The position numbers and the translations under genes were made by a program. The notes beneath the pieces are model-generated. The model saw only the letters and a program-made list of their open reading frames with translations, made no database searches and was not told the origin of the DNA. Positions 16,125 through 23,628 of a stretch of 37,448 bases of DNA are shown one piece after another. The stretch's first letter is position 1; each line of letters starts with the position of its first letter. The DNA lies in assembly GCA_902801295.1 (NCBI GenBank), contig CADCHN010000014.1:1-37448 (forward strand), read 5' to 3'. The stretch is from Oscillospiraceae bacterium. Its GTDB lineage: Bacteria; Bacillota; Clostridia; Oscillospirales; Oscillospiraceae.

Positions 16125-17357
16125 ATGAATAAAACGATTCGTTCCATCCTCTGCCTCGTGCTGCTGCTGGCCGTGATGCTCGGCGCCACCTGGGGCGTCA
16201 ACACCCTGACCGCTCCGATCGTCGAGGCCAACGCCAAGGCCTTGCTGGGCGACGCGGTGCTGATCTATGACGCCGCCGACCCTGCCGCCTCCGCGCTCGC
16301 CGTCACGGCCGACACCGTGCAGAGCGTCTACAAAGACGAGACCAAGCAGCTCTATACCCTTGACCTCAGCACCAGCGAGGGCTATTCCCACGGCCCGATC
16401 GACCTGAAGCTGAAGGTCGACTTCGAGGGCAAGATCGCGTCCCTGGAGCTCGTGCAGAGCGCCGACGACAAGGATCTCGGCGAGGACTTCCTGCCGAGCT
16501 TTGCCGGCCAGGACTCCGCCCTCGGCGGCGTGGAGCTGGTCGCAGGCGTGACCTTCTCCTCCTCCGCCATCCGCAATGCCGTGTCCGACGGCATGAACAC
16601 CCTCATTGACAACGGCCTCATCACCGCCGGCCAGAAGAGCGCCGAGCAGCTGCTGACCGAGCTTGTTGCCACGGTCTATCCCGGCCTCGTCAACAAGGCC
16701 GGCGCCATCCAGGGCGAGGAGCTCGAGGGCGCGGGCAGCGTGACGAAGGGCTATAAGGCCGCCAATGGCAGCGGCTCCGCCTGGTTCATCCAGGACGGCG
16801 ACGCCGCTTATCTCGGCGTGGCAAGCTTCGTCGGCGGCGTGACGGTCTTCGATCTCGAGGGCAAGGCCGTGGACGATCCCGCGCTTCTCGGCGCGGTTGC
16901 CGATCTCGCCGCGCAGGCCAACGAGGATCTGCACGAGGCGCAGCAGGCCGCTCTGGCAAGACTTCTGCCGGAGGGCGCGTCCATGGAGCCGATGCAGATC
17001 GAGGGCCTGGCCAGCACCGTCACCGGCGCTTATTATGCGACGACCGAGGACGGCACGCTCTATGCCTTCGCCGCGCGGCCCTACGGCTACGCCAACGAGG
17101 TGATGGAGCTCTACTATGTGCTCGACGAGAGCGGCGCGATCGTCACGATGCGCGCCAAGGAGCTCATCCTGCACAGCGAATACTTCACCAACTACACGCT
17201 GGACGAGGCTTCCTACAAGGAGGGCTTCACCGGCCTGACCGCGGACGCCTACACCGGCGAACAGGCGCTGATCACCGGCGCCACGATGAGCAGCGACGCG
17301 GTCGATACCGCGACGCGGGACGTGTTTGAGGCCTTCCGCCTCTGCACCGCGAACTGA
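16125..17357 (+). CDS. rnfG: RnfG-like protein with two FMN-binding domains
   Basis: A 410-residue protein, about twice the usual RnfG length. One N-terminal membrane helix (residues 5-25) anchors two extracytoplasmic FMN_bind-type domains. The first ends in VAGVTFSSSAI (candidate acceptor Thr143, motif degenerate), the second in ITGATMSSDAV (Thr387, canonical). RnfG/NqrC subunits carry covalent FMN attached by ApbE and pass electrons outside the membrane to RnfD. The ATG at 16125 follows GGAGGTGA. Doubling of the domain suggests an extended flavin relay; the first domain may have lost FMN. Confidence 0.85.
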   Translation: MNKTIRSILCLVLLLAVMLGATWGVNTLTAPIVEANAKALLGDAVLIYDAADPAASALAVTADTVQSVYKDETKQLYTLDLSTSEGYSHGPIDLKLKVDFEGKIASLELVQSADDKDLGEDFLPSFAGQDSALGGVELVAGVTFSSSAIRNAVSDGMNTLIDNGLITAGQKSAEQLLTELVATVYPGLVNKAGAIQGEELEGAGSVTKGYKAANGSGSAWFIQDGDAAYLGVASFVGGVTVFDLEGKAVDDPALLGAVADLAAQANEDLHEAQQAALARLLPEGASMEPMQIEGLASTVTGAYYATTEDGTLYAFAARPYGYANEVMELYYVLDESGAIVTMRAKELILHSEYFTNYTLDEASYKEGFTGLTADAYTGEQALITGATMSSDAVDTATRDVFEAFRLCTAN

Positions 17358-17369
17358 GGAGGTGCGCAC

Positions 17370-17987
17370 ATGAAGAAAATCCATCCTGTGACGCTTCTGT
17401 TCCTGGGCGCCGTGCCCGCGCTGGCGGCCTCTGCCGACGTGTGCGCCGCGCTCGGCATGAGCGCAGCGGTGCTCGTTGTGCTGCTGTGCTCGACGCTGCT
17501 GCTGGGTCTGCTGCGCAGGCTGATCCCGGCCGAGGCCAAGCTCCCGGCCGCCGTGCTGACGGTGGCAGGCTTTGCCTCGATGACGCAGCTGCTGCTGGGC
17601 GCCTTCCTGCCCACGGCCGCCGCCATGCTTGGGCTCTATCTCGCGGTTCTGGCGGTCGATCTGATGATCTTTTCCGCCGCGGAAGCCGCGCTCGACGAGG
17701 GCGTCGCTCACGCGCTCGGCCGCGCGGTGCTCACCGCCGTCTGCTTTGCCGTGTTCGTCCTTGTCCTCGCCGCGCTGCGCGAGGTCTTCGGCGCGGCGAG
17801 CTTTGCCGGCCATGAGATCGCCGCGCTCAAGGCTTACCGCATCCCGCTGCTGATCCAGCCCGCGGGCGGCCTGATCCTTTTCAGCATCCTGCTGGCCGTG
17901 GTCAACCGCATTTTCCCTGCCGGCCAAGCGCAGGGCGCGCTGACCCGCGCCGCCGCCGGCCTTGCGCCGGAGAATAAGGAGGCCTGA
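17370..17987 (+). CDS. rnfE: RnfE-like membrane subunit lacking the Fe-S cysteines
   Basis: A 205-residue six-helix membrane protein aligning with RnfE/NqrD: LGAVPALAA replaces LGLCPxLAV, and LAVDLMIFSAAEA replaces IVVNCIILGRAEA. Thus the two cysteines that in this family ligate the intramembrane [2Fe-2S] cluster are Val15 and Leu98 here. Two other cysteines (25 and 40) are not at ligand positions. LLRRLIP and the proline after the first helix are conserved, supporting the assignment. A GAGGAGGTG site precedes the ATG; rnfA starts two bases after the stop. It probably still folds and pairs with the RnfA-like protein, but cannot hold the usual cluster. Confidence 0.8.
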   Translation: MKKIHPVTLLFLGAVPALAASADVCAALGMSAAVLVVLLCSTLLLGLLRRLIPAEAKLPAAVLTVAGFASMTQLLLGAFLPTAAAMLGLYLAVLAVDLMIFSAAEAALDEGVAHALGRAVLTAVCFAVFVLVLAALREVFGAASFAGHEIAALKAYRIPLLIQPAGGLILFSILLAVVNRIFPAGQAQGALTRAAAGLAPENKEA

Positions 17988-17989
17988 GC

Positions 17990-18520
17990 ATGAAAGAACT
18001 GATTTTGCTGGTTCTGGGCTTTGTCCTGGTCAATAACTACGCGCTGACGGCCTATTTCGGCCTCACGCCGCTGCTGGGCTTTGCCTCGCGGCGCGAAAAG
18101 ATCCTCGTGCTCGGGCTGTCCGTTACGGGCGTGATGCTCCTGGCCTCCGCGATCCTCTGGCTGCTGCGCGGCCTGATCCCCGCCTGGGCGCAGATCCTCT
18201 GCGGCGTGACCGTGGTGCTGGTGCTGGTGTACCTGCTGCAGCTGCTGCTGGGCAAGCGCCTCGGCGTTTACTTCCCGGTCATCGCGCTCAACAGCGCGGT
18301 GCTCGCACTCGCGCTGCAGCTCACTGCCGCCGACAGCATCGTGCCGGTGCTGCTGAGCGCGCTGGGCGCCGGCCTCGGCTTCCTCTTCGGCCTGTTCCTG
18401 CTGGACGGCCTGGAGGCGCGCATCGAGGACGATCAGCTGCCCAAGGCCTTCCGCGGCCTGCCGATCCGCGTGCTCGCCGCCGCGATCATCGCCCTGGCGA
18501 TCTCCGCGTTCAAGTTCTGA
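17990..18520 (+). CDS. rnfA: RnfA-like membrane subunit lacking the Fe-S cysteines
   Basis: A 176-residue membrane protein of the RnfA/NqrE family: LVNNYALTAYFGLTPLLG corresponds to LVNNFVLxxFLGICPFLG, and VYFPVIALNSAVLALAL to IYLPLITTNCAVLGVAL. The two cluster cysteines are therefore replaced by Thr26 and Ser102; the only cysteine is Cys71, elsewhere. Six helices are predicted. The stop codon overlaps the ATG of the NusG_II gene (TGATG). In complete rnf operons rnfB follows at this point; here it is absent. With RnfE-like also cysteine-free, the usual electron path through the membrane centre is missing. Confidence 0.8.
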   Translation: MKELILLVLGFVLVNNYALTAYFGLTPLLGFASRREKILVLGLSVTGVMLLASAILWLLRGLIPAWAQILCGVTVVLVLVYLLQLLLGKRLGVYFPVIALNSAVLALALQLTAADSIVPVLLSALGAGLGFLFGLFLLDGLEARIEDDQLPKAFRGLPIRVLAAAIIALAISAFKF

Positions 18521-18903
18521 TGAAGCGGCTTTTTGAGAACAAAAAGCTGCTGGCAGACCTCTGCGTCATCCTCGCACTGCTGCTGCTGTCCGGCGGCCTC
18601 GCCCTCGCGCTCCGTCTGGGGCGCGAGGCGGGCGGCGTCGCCGTGGTGCGCGTGGACGGGCGGGTGACCGAGCGCCACTCCCTCGCGGACAACGGCGTCT
18701 ATCCTCTCAACGGCGGGAGCAACATCCTCGTCATCGAAAACGGCGAGGCTTTTCTCTCGGAGGCCGACTGCCCGGATCTCCTGTGCGTCAAGCAGGGGAG
18801 GATCCGCTACAACGGTCAGACCATCACCTGCCTGCCGAACCGCCTGACCGTGACGGTCGAGGGCGGGGAGTCCAACGGCGTGGACTTTGTCGTGGGAGGC
18901 TGA
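18520..18903 (+). CDS. NusG domain II-containing membrane protein (EetA-like)
   Basis: A 127-residue protein with one N-terminal membrane helix (about 10-33) and an extracytoplasmic NusG_II (DUF1312) domain. The family motif CPxxxC...G...Y.G..I.CLPN is visible with Cys84, Cys89 and Cys104. To my knowledge the Listeria extracellular-electron-transfer protein EetA belongs to this family. Its function is unknown; the conserved cysteines could be redox-active or bind a cofactor. The gene overlaps rnfA and lies one base before the Gx-family gene, so the pair appears to be part of the complex's operon. Confidence 0.85.
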   Translation: MKRLFENKKLLADLCVILALLLLSGGLALALRLGREAGGVAVVRVDGRVTERHSLADNGVYPLNGGSNILVIENGEAFLSEADCPDLLCVKQGRIRYNGQTITCLPNRLTVTVEGGESNGVDFVVGG

Positions 18904-18904
18904 G

Positions 18905-19384
18905 ATGAAGGCGAAAAGAGTTACCGTCATGGCCATGTGCATCGCGCTGGCCATGATCCTCTCCTATGTGGAGAGCCAGATCCCCTCGCCGGGCATCCCG
19001 GGCGTGAAGCTGGGACTGGCAAACCTCGTCGTGGTCTTCGCGCTCTACCGCCTCGGCTGGAAGGAGGCCGTCGGCATCTCGCTGCTGCGGGTGTTCCTGG
19101 TGTCGCTCCTCTTCGGCCACGCCGCGAGCCTCGCCTACAGCGCCTCCGGCGCGGCGCTCAGCCTCGTCGGCATGATCCTGCTGAAGAAGTGGGACAAGCT
19201 CGGCTGCGTCGCCGTCAGCGTAATCGGCGGCGTGCTGCACAACGCGGGACAGATTCTGATGGCCTGGGCGCTGATGGGCGCCAACGTCGTCTGGTACCTG
19301 CCGGTGCTGATCCTCAGCGGCACGGTCGCGGGCGTCGCGATCGGCGTCGTCTCCGCGATCCTTGTCAAACGCATCAAACTGTGA
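18905..19384 (+). CDS. Gx transporter / heptaprenyl-diphosphate-synthase component I family membrane protein (EetB-like)
   Basis: A 159-residue polytopic membrane protein (five or six helices) with GVKLGLANLVVVFALYRLGWKEA and LHNAGQILMAW, typical of the Hpre_diP_synt_I/Gx family, which resembles ECF-type S components. To my knowledge EetB of the Listeria extracellular electron transfer locus belongs here. The substrate is unknown; the old name reflects linkage to isoprenoid synthesis genes, not a shown activity. The ATG at 18905 lies behind GGGAGG. Last gene of the operon, followed by a strong terminator. Confidence 0.85.
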   Translation: MKAKRVTVMAMCIALAMILSYVESQIPSPGIPGVKLGLANLVVVFALYRLGWKEAVGISLLRVFLVSLLFGHAASLAYSASGAALSLVGMILLKKWDKLGCVAVSVIGGVLHNAGQILMAWALMGANVVWYLPVLILSGTVAGVAIGVVSAILVKRIKL

Positions 19385-19388
19385 TAAA

Positions 19389-19423
19389 ATGCATCTCAAC
19401 CAATGGTTGAGATGCATTTTTTT
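19389..19423 (+). terminator. Rho-independent terminator of the flavin operon
   Basis: A 13-bp perfect stem (19389-19401 with 19405-19417), a three-base loop and seven T residues. Confidence 0.9.
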
Positions 19424-19502
19424 GACGATTCAACGAATGGTTTATTGATTTTTCGGCTGATTCTGCTACGCTTTGTGCCAGAAACCGAAAGGAGGTTCAC
19501 CC

Positions 19503-20384
19503 ATGAACGAGAGCGTGAACGAGACCATGGGCGCGATCATCGCCCGCAAACGGAAGGAACTGGGGCTGACCCAGGAGCAGCTGGCCGGTGAACTGGGCAT
19601 CAGCTATCAGGCGGTCAGCAAGTGGGAAAACGAGCTGTCGAGCCCCGATATTTCCACGCTGCCGCTGCTGGCGGACGTGCTCGGGCTGACCCTCGACGAG
19701 CTCTTCGGCCGCGCGCCGACGCAGCCGGAAGAGGAGGCGCAGGCGGAGCCGGTGCAGATCGAAGAGGAGGCGCAGGCAGAGCCGGAGCAGGCGCTGATCC
19801 CCGCGCCGGAGCTCGTGTACAGCGCGGGCGTGGAGCTGCCCTGGCCGGATGACAATACGCTGCACGCAGTGCTCTTCGTCGGCCACCGGCTGGCCGGGCA
19901 CGAGAAGGCGGGCGGCTTTCGGAGGGTCGTTTTGCACTATGAGGGCGAGGCGCTGAACGTGCAGAGCGACTTTGACGTGAACGTCGAGGGCGACGTGCGC
20001 GGCAGCGTCAGCGCTGAGGGCGACGTGAGCTGTGAGGACGTGGGCGACAGCGTGACGGCGGGCGGCGATATCAGCTGCAGCGACGTGACGGGCGACGTCC
20101 GGGCGGGCGGCGACGTGACCTGCGACGAAGTCTCCGGCCATGTCCAGGCGGGCGGTGACGTCAACTGCGACAACGTGGACGGTAACGTCAGCGCAGGCAG
20201 CGATGTGGACTGCGGCAACGTGGAGGGCAGCGTCCATGCCGGGGGCGACGTCAGCTGCGGCAAGGTCGGCGGCGACGTGCGCGCCGAGGGCGACCTGAGC
20301 TGCGCCGGCGCTGCGGGAGGCGGCGAATTTCAATCCAACCTCAAGGATAAAAAACGCGGCTTCAGCTTTGAACTGAAACTATAA
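19503..20384 (+). CDS. XRE-family regulator with C-terminal 15-residue cysteine-ladder repeats
   Basis: A 293-residue protein. Residues 9-65 are an XRE helix-turn-helix (LGLTQEQLAGELGISYQAVSKWE). An acidic linker with a duplicated EEEAQAEP follows, then from about 160 a repeat region of seven units of exactly 15 residues with the pattern GDVxCxxVxGxVxAG. Cysteines fall at 177, 192, 207, 222, 237, 252 and 267. Such short-period Gly/Val repeats suggest a beta-solenoid in which the cysteines would stack in one column. Similar XRE proteins occur in Clostridia without known ligand. The ATG follows AAAGGAGGTTCACCC; a weak promoter (TTGATT/TACGCT, 19445-19472) is possible. Independent of the upstream operon. 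Confidence 0.82.
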   Translation: MNESVNETMGAIIARKRKELGLTQEQLAGELGISYQAVSKWENELSSPDISTLPLLADVLGLTLDELFGRAPTQPEEEAQAEPVQIEEEAQAEPEQALIPAPELVYSAGVELPWPDDNTLHAVLFVGHRLAGHEKAGGFRRVVLHYEGEALNVQSDFDVNVEGDVRGSVSAEGDVSCEDVGDSVTAGGDISCSDVTGDVRAGGDVTCDEVSGHVQAGGDVNCDNVDGNVSAGSDVDCGNVEGSVHAGGDVSCGKVGGDVRAEGDLSCAGAAGGGEFQSNLKDKKRGFSFELKL

Positions 20385-20387
20385 ATG

Positions 20388-20423
20388 AAAAAAAGCGTCA
20401 GTCATCAAGACTGACGCTTTTTT
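20388..20423. terminator. Bidirectional terminator between convergent genes
   Basis: The stem GCGTCAGTC/GACTGACGC (20395-20403 with 20409-20417) is flanked by seven A on one side and six T on the other, so it serves both the XRE gene and the convergent exonuclease gene. The exonuclease stop codon (20405-20407) lies in the loop, so part of the hairpin is coding. Confidence 0.88.
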
Positions 20424-21385
20424 CTTGCCGAGTGCCCGCGGCCGCGGCGGCGGGCCAGGGCGGCTTTGCTCTTGTAGAAATCGCGCATTTCCTCGTCGGC
20501 CTCATACACGAGGCGGTTGACGGTCCAGGTCTCCTGCCCGGCGTACTTCCGGAAGCGGGCGCGCACGAGGAAATCGCCGTGCTCGGCGCAGGAGAAGAGG
20601 TTCATATAGCGCTGGTCGCCCTGGTTGACCCACTTGAGGCCCTCCAGCTCCGCGCCGCAGACCGGGCAGCGGAACTTCGCCACGCGCTCGTCGGCAAAGG
20701 CGGCCGCCTTGCTCTCAAAGCCGTCGAAGCTCTCGTGGGCGATGGTGTCGGGCTCAAGCGTCTCCTCAGGAGGCTTGTAGTTCGGCATGCGGGAGGCGAG
20801 GATGCGCCCGGCGTCCTCGTAGGTGCGCAGACCTTCGCGCAGATCGAGCTTCGCGCCGACGAGGGCGGTGTTGTAGGCGTCGCCCAGCGCGTCGTGCGCC
20901 ACGCGGGTCTGTTCGATCTCAAAGTGCTCCATGGCGCTGGCGAGGGACTTCTGGTTCTTGTCCAGGCCCGTCTGCACGTTGTAGATCATCTGCAGGTTGA
21001 CCCAGCCGGCGATCCAGTCCCAATCGAGGTCGTGGATGATGATGTTCTGCTCCAGGATGCCCTGGTCGTCGCAGCCCCAGGTGATGAAGGTCACGTCGTC
21101 GCCGCACCAGGCGCGGAACTGCTCCAGCGCGTCCGGGAAGGACAGGCCGCGGGCCAGCCGCTCCTTGTCAAAGCCGGTGATCTTTTTGACCTTGTAGTGC
21201 ATGCGCCGGAAATACACGGGCTTGACGTCCACGGTGAATTCCTCGCCGGGAGTGAAGTCCTCGTTGAGCTTGACGGCGCCGATTTCGATGATCTCGCCCC
21301 GCAGATGGATCGGGAGCTTGTTAAAAACGGAGGATTTGGAGCTCATGGCCTGATTCCATTCCAAGTCCACCACGACATAGTGCAT
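20405..21385 (-). CDS. DEDDh-family 3'-5' exonuclease (KapD/EXOIII type) with C-terminal zinc-ribbon-like region
   Basis: About 326 residues from ATG at 21385, preferred over a TTG nine bases upstream because AAAGGAT is correctly spaced. The nuclease domain (about 1-185) has VVDLEWNQ with the first acidic pair, EIIEIGAV, and HDALGDAYNTA with the final His and Asp. The C-terminal part (about 225-290) has CPVC and a later SCAEH, a plausible metal-binding finger not found in minimal DnaQ-like proteins. A -10-like TATAAT lies on the minus strand at 21423-21428. Substrate is unknown; family members act on RNA or DNA ends. Confidence 0.82.
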   Translation of the reverse strand: MHYVVVDLEWNQAMSSKSSVFNKLPIHLRGEIIEIGAVKLNEDFTPGEEFTVDVKPVYFRRMHYKVKKITGFDKERLARGLSFPDALEQFRAWCGDDVTFITWGCDDQGILEQNIIIHDLDWDWIAGWVNLQMIYNVQTGLDKNQKSLASAMEHFEIEQTRVAHDALGDAYNTALVGAKLDLREGLRTYEDAGRILASRMPNYKPPEETLEPDTIAHESFDGFESKAAAFADERVAKFRCPVCGAELEGLKWVNQGDQRYMNLFSCAEHGDFLVRARFRKYAGQETWTVNRLVYEADEEMRDFYKSKAALARRRGRGHSARKKRQS

Positions 21386-21480
21386 AGGACACAAATCCTT
21401 TTCAAATCAATTACGGTGAGACATTATAACACATCTCTTTTCCTCTTGCACTACCTTTTTTCGATTCCGTAAAATAATCT

Positions 21481-21509
21481 TTGCGCCTGCGCGGCGCATA
21501 TGCTATACT
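21481..21509 (+). promoter_or_regulatory. Predicted promoter of murF
   Basis: TTGCGC at 21481-21486, 17-bp spacer and TATACT at 21504-21509, 25 bp before the ATG. It is back to back with the exonuclease promoter region. Confidence 0.5.
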
Positions 21510-21534
21510 CGTAAGGAAAATGAGGTGATTTTCC

Positions 21535-22884
21535 ATGGATGGAATGACAATACGCAAGGCGGCGCTCTGCTGCGGCGGACAGCTTCACGGCGCGGGCGAC
21601 TTCGAACGCGAGCTCGGGCGCGCCGTGATCGACAGCCGCGCCGTGCAGCCGGGGGATTTGTTCGTCGCCTACCGGGGCGAGCGCGTGGACGGGCACGACT
21701 ACATCTCCGCCGCCTTTGCGCGCGGCGCTGCCTGCTGCCTGGCCGAGCGCGTGCCGGAAGGGGAGACGCGGCCGCTGATCCTGGTCGAGAGCGTGCAGCG
21801 CGCGCTCGAGCAGATTGCCGCGGCCTACCGCGCCACGCTCCCTGTCCCCGTGATCGGCATCACCGGCAGCGTGGGCAAGACCTCGGCCAAGGAGATGATC
21901 GCGGCGGTGCTGTCGCAGCGCCTGCACGTGCTCAAAACCGAGGGCAACTTCAACAACCAGATCGGCGTGCCGATGACCGTGTCGCGCATCACGCGCGCGC
22001 ACGAGGCCGCCGTGGTGGAAATGGGCATCTCCGGCTTCGGGGAAATGACGGAGCTGGCGCGGATCGCGCAGCCGACGGCGGCGGTGTATACCGTGATCGG
22101 CAGCGCGCACCTGGAATTCCTGCACGACCGGGACGGCGTGCTGCGCGCCAAGGGCGAGATGCTGCAGGAAATGGACGCGGACGCGCCCGTCTTTGTCAAC
22201 GGCGACGACGACAAACTGCGCGCCCTGAACTGCCGACAGAAGAAGATCCTCTTCGGCCTGGGGACAGACTGCGACGTGCGCGCGGAGAAGATCCGCCTGC
22301 TGCCGGACGGCGGTACGGCCTGCGATATCGTCGCCGGCGCGCGGCGAATCCCGGTAGAGATCCCGGCCTTCGGGCAGCACATGGTCTACGCGGCGCTGGA
22401 AGGAGCGGCGGTGGGCCTCTGGTTCGGCCTGACGGACGCGGAGATCGCCGCGGGCGTGGCCGCCTATGAGACCGTCGGCCGCCGCGGCGCGGTGACGGAC
22501 ACCGGCTGCCTGACCCTGATCGATGACTGCTACAACGCAAACCCCGATTCCTGCCGCTGCGGTGTGGATTCGCTGCTGCAGCTGCCCGGCCGCCCGGTGT
22601 GCGTTTTCGGGGATATGCTGGAGCTGGGCGAAAACGCGCCGGCTATGCACGCAGAGCTCGGCCGCTATGCCAGGGACAGGGGCGCAGCGCTGGTTTTGAC
22701 CTGCGGGCCGCTGTCCGAGGAGACGGCGAAGGCCGCAGGCGGTGTACATTATGTTAACCGCGAGGCGCTGATCGCCGACCTGCCGCGGCAGCTCCGGAGG
22801 GGAGACGCGGTGCTGGTGAAGGCCTCGCGCGGGATGCGCTTTGAGGAGATCTCCGAGGCGCTCAAGACCTTGCAGCTGGAGTGA
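21535..22884 (+). CDS. murF: UDP-N-acetylmuramoyl-tripeptide--D-alanyl-D-alanine ligase
   Basis: A 449-residue Mur ligase adding D-Ala-D-Ala to the UDP-MurNAc-tripeptide in the cytosol, the last soluble step of peptidoglycan precursor synthesis. The N-terminal domain has DSRAVQPGDLFVA; the ATP-binding loop is GITGSVGKTS (108-117); TEGNFNNQIGVP, EMGISGFGEM and the C-terminal DDCYNANPDS are MurF-specific. ATG at 21535 follows GAGGTGA, with an in-frame ATG nine bases later. It stands alone rather than in a dcw cluster; only a HAD phosphatase follows, four bases after the stop. Confidence 0.94.
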   Translation: MDGMTIRKAALCCGGQLHGAGDFERELGRAVIDSRAVQPGDLFVAYRGERVDGHDYISAAFARGAACCLAERVPEGETRPLILVESVQRALEQIAAAYRATLPVPVIGITGSVGKTSAKEMIAAVLSQRLHVLKTEGNFNNQIGVPMTVSRITRAHEAAVVEMGISGFGEMTELARIAQPTAAVYTVIGSAHLEFLHDRDGVLRAKGEMLQEMDADAPVFVNGDDDKLRALNCRQKKILFGLGTDCDVRAEKIRLLPDGGTACDIVAGARRIPVEIPAFGQHMVYAALEGAAVGLWFGLTDAEIAAGVAAYETVGRRGAVTDTGCLTLIDDCYNANPDSCRCGVDSLLQLPGRPVCVFGDMLELGENAPAMHAELGRYARDRGAALVLTCGPLSEETAKAAGGVHYVNREALIADLPRQLRRGDAVLVKASRGMRFEEISEALKTLQLE

Positions 22885-22888
22885 AGCC

Positions 22889-23587
22889 ATGGCGGAGAGA
22901 CAGAGACGGAGCATTTTCCTGGATCTGGACAACACGATCCTGGACTTTACCTGGGCCGAGAAGCGCGCCCTGTTTCAAACCCTGTCGGAGCTCGGGATCG
23001 AGCCGACGGAGGAGATCCGGCAGCGCTATGTGGCCTGGAACATCTATTGCTGGGAGCAGCTCGAGGACGGCAAAATGGCGCGCGATGAGGTGCTGTGGCG
23101 GCGCTTTGCGCTGCTGTTTGAGGAGCTGGGCCTCCCGCTGAGCGGGCAGGAGGCCACCCTGCGCTATGAGGGGCTGCTGCACGAGGGCCACCGCTTTGTG
23201 CCGGGGGCGGAGGAACTGCTGCGGACGCTGTCGGCGGAGCACGACCTGTACCTGGCCTCCAACGGCGTGGCGAGCGTCCAGCACAGCCGCATCGCCAGCG
23301 CGGGCATCGCGCCCTATTTCAAGGACATTTTCATCTCCGAGGAGCTCGGCGCGGTCAAGCCGCAGAAGGAATTTTTCGACGCCTGCTTTGCCCGCATCCC
23401 GGGCTTTGACCCGGCGCGGGCGCTGATGGTGGGCGACAGCCTGACCTCGGATATTCGCGGCGGCATCAACGCCGGCATCAAAACGTGCTGGCTCAACTAC
23501 AACCATAAGCCCGGTCGTCCGGACATCCGCCCGGACTATGAGATCCACGCCCTTGCAGAGCTCCCGGCCTTGATCGAAAGTCTGTAA
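22889..23587 (+). CDS. HAD-superfamily hydrolase, YjjG-type noncanonical pyrimidine nucleotidase
   Basis: A 232-residue HAD phosphatase with all four motifs: DLDNT (Asp12, Asp14), ASNGV, KPQKEFFDACF with the motif III Lys, and VGDSLTSDIRGG. A helical cap lies between motifs I and II. Overall similarity is closest to YjjG/YfnB-type 5'-nucleotidases that dephosphorylate dUMP, dTMP and noncanonical pyrimidine nucleotides. Co-transcribed with murF. A hairpin at 23597-23622 follows. Confidence 0.82.
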   Translation: MAERQRRSIFLDLDNTILDFTWAEKRALFQTLSELGIEPTEEIRQRYVAWNIYCWEQLEDGKMARDEVLWRRFALLFEELGLPLSGQEATLRYEGLLHEGHRFVPGAEELLRTLSAEHDLYLASNGVASVQHSRIASAGIAPYFKDIFISEELGAVKPQKEFFDACFARIPGFDPARALMVGDSLTSDIRGGINAGIKTCWLNYNHKPGRPDIRPDYEIHALAELPALIESL

Positions 23588-23592
23588 AAACG

Positions 23593-23624
23593 AAAAAAGC
23601 CTCCTTCCGAAGAAGGAGGCTTAT
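23593..23624. terminator. Terminator between the HAD phosphatase gene and bofA
   Basis: An 11-bp perfect stem (23597-23607 with 23612-23622). On the minus strand it is followed by a run of T, making a strong terminator for bofA; on the plus strand TTATTTCG follows, giving weaker termination. Confidence 0.82.
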
Positions 23625-23628
23625 TTCG

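Noticed and set aside
13856..19384. A Na+-translocating NADH:quinone reductase (Nqr) operon
   Set aside because: The first subunit is RnfC-type with two 4Fe-4S motifs; NqrA and NqrF are not present and the gene order is that of rnf.
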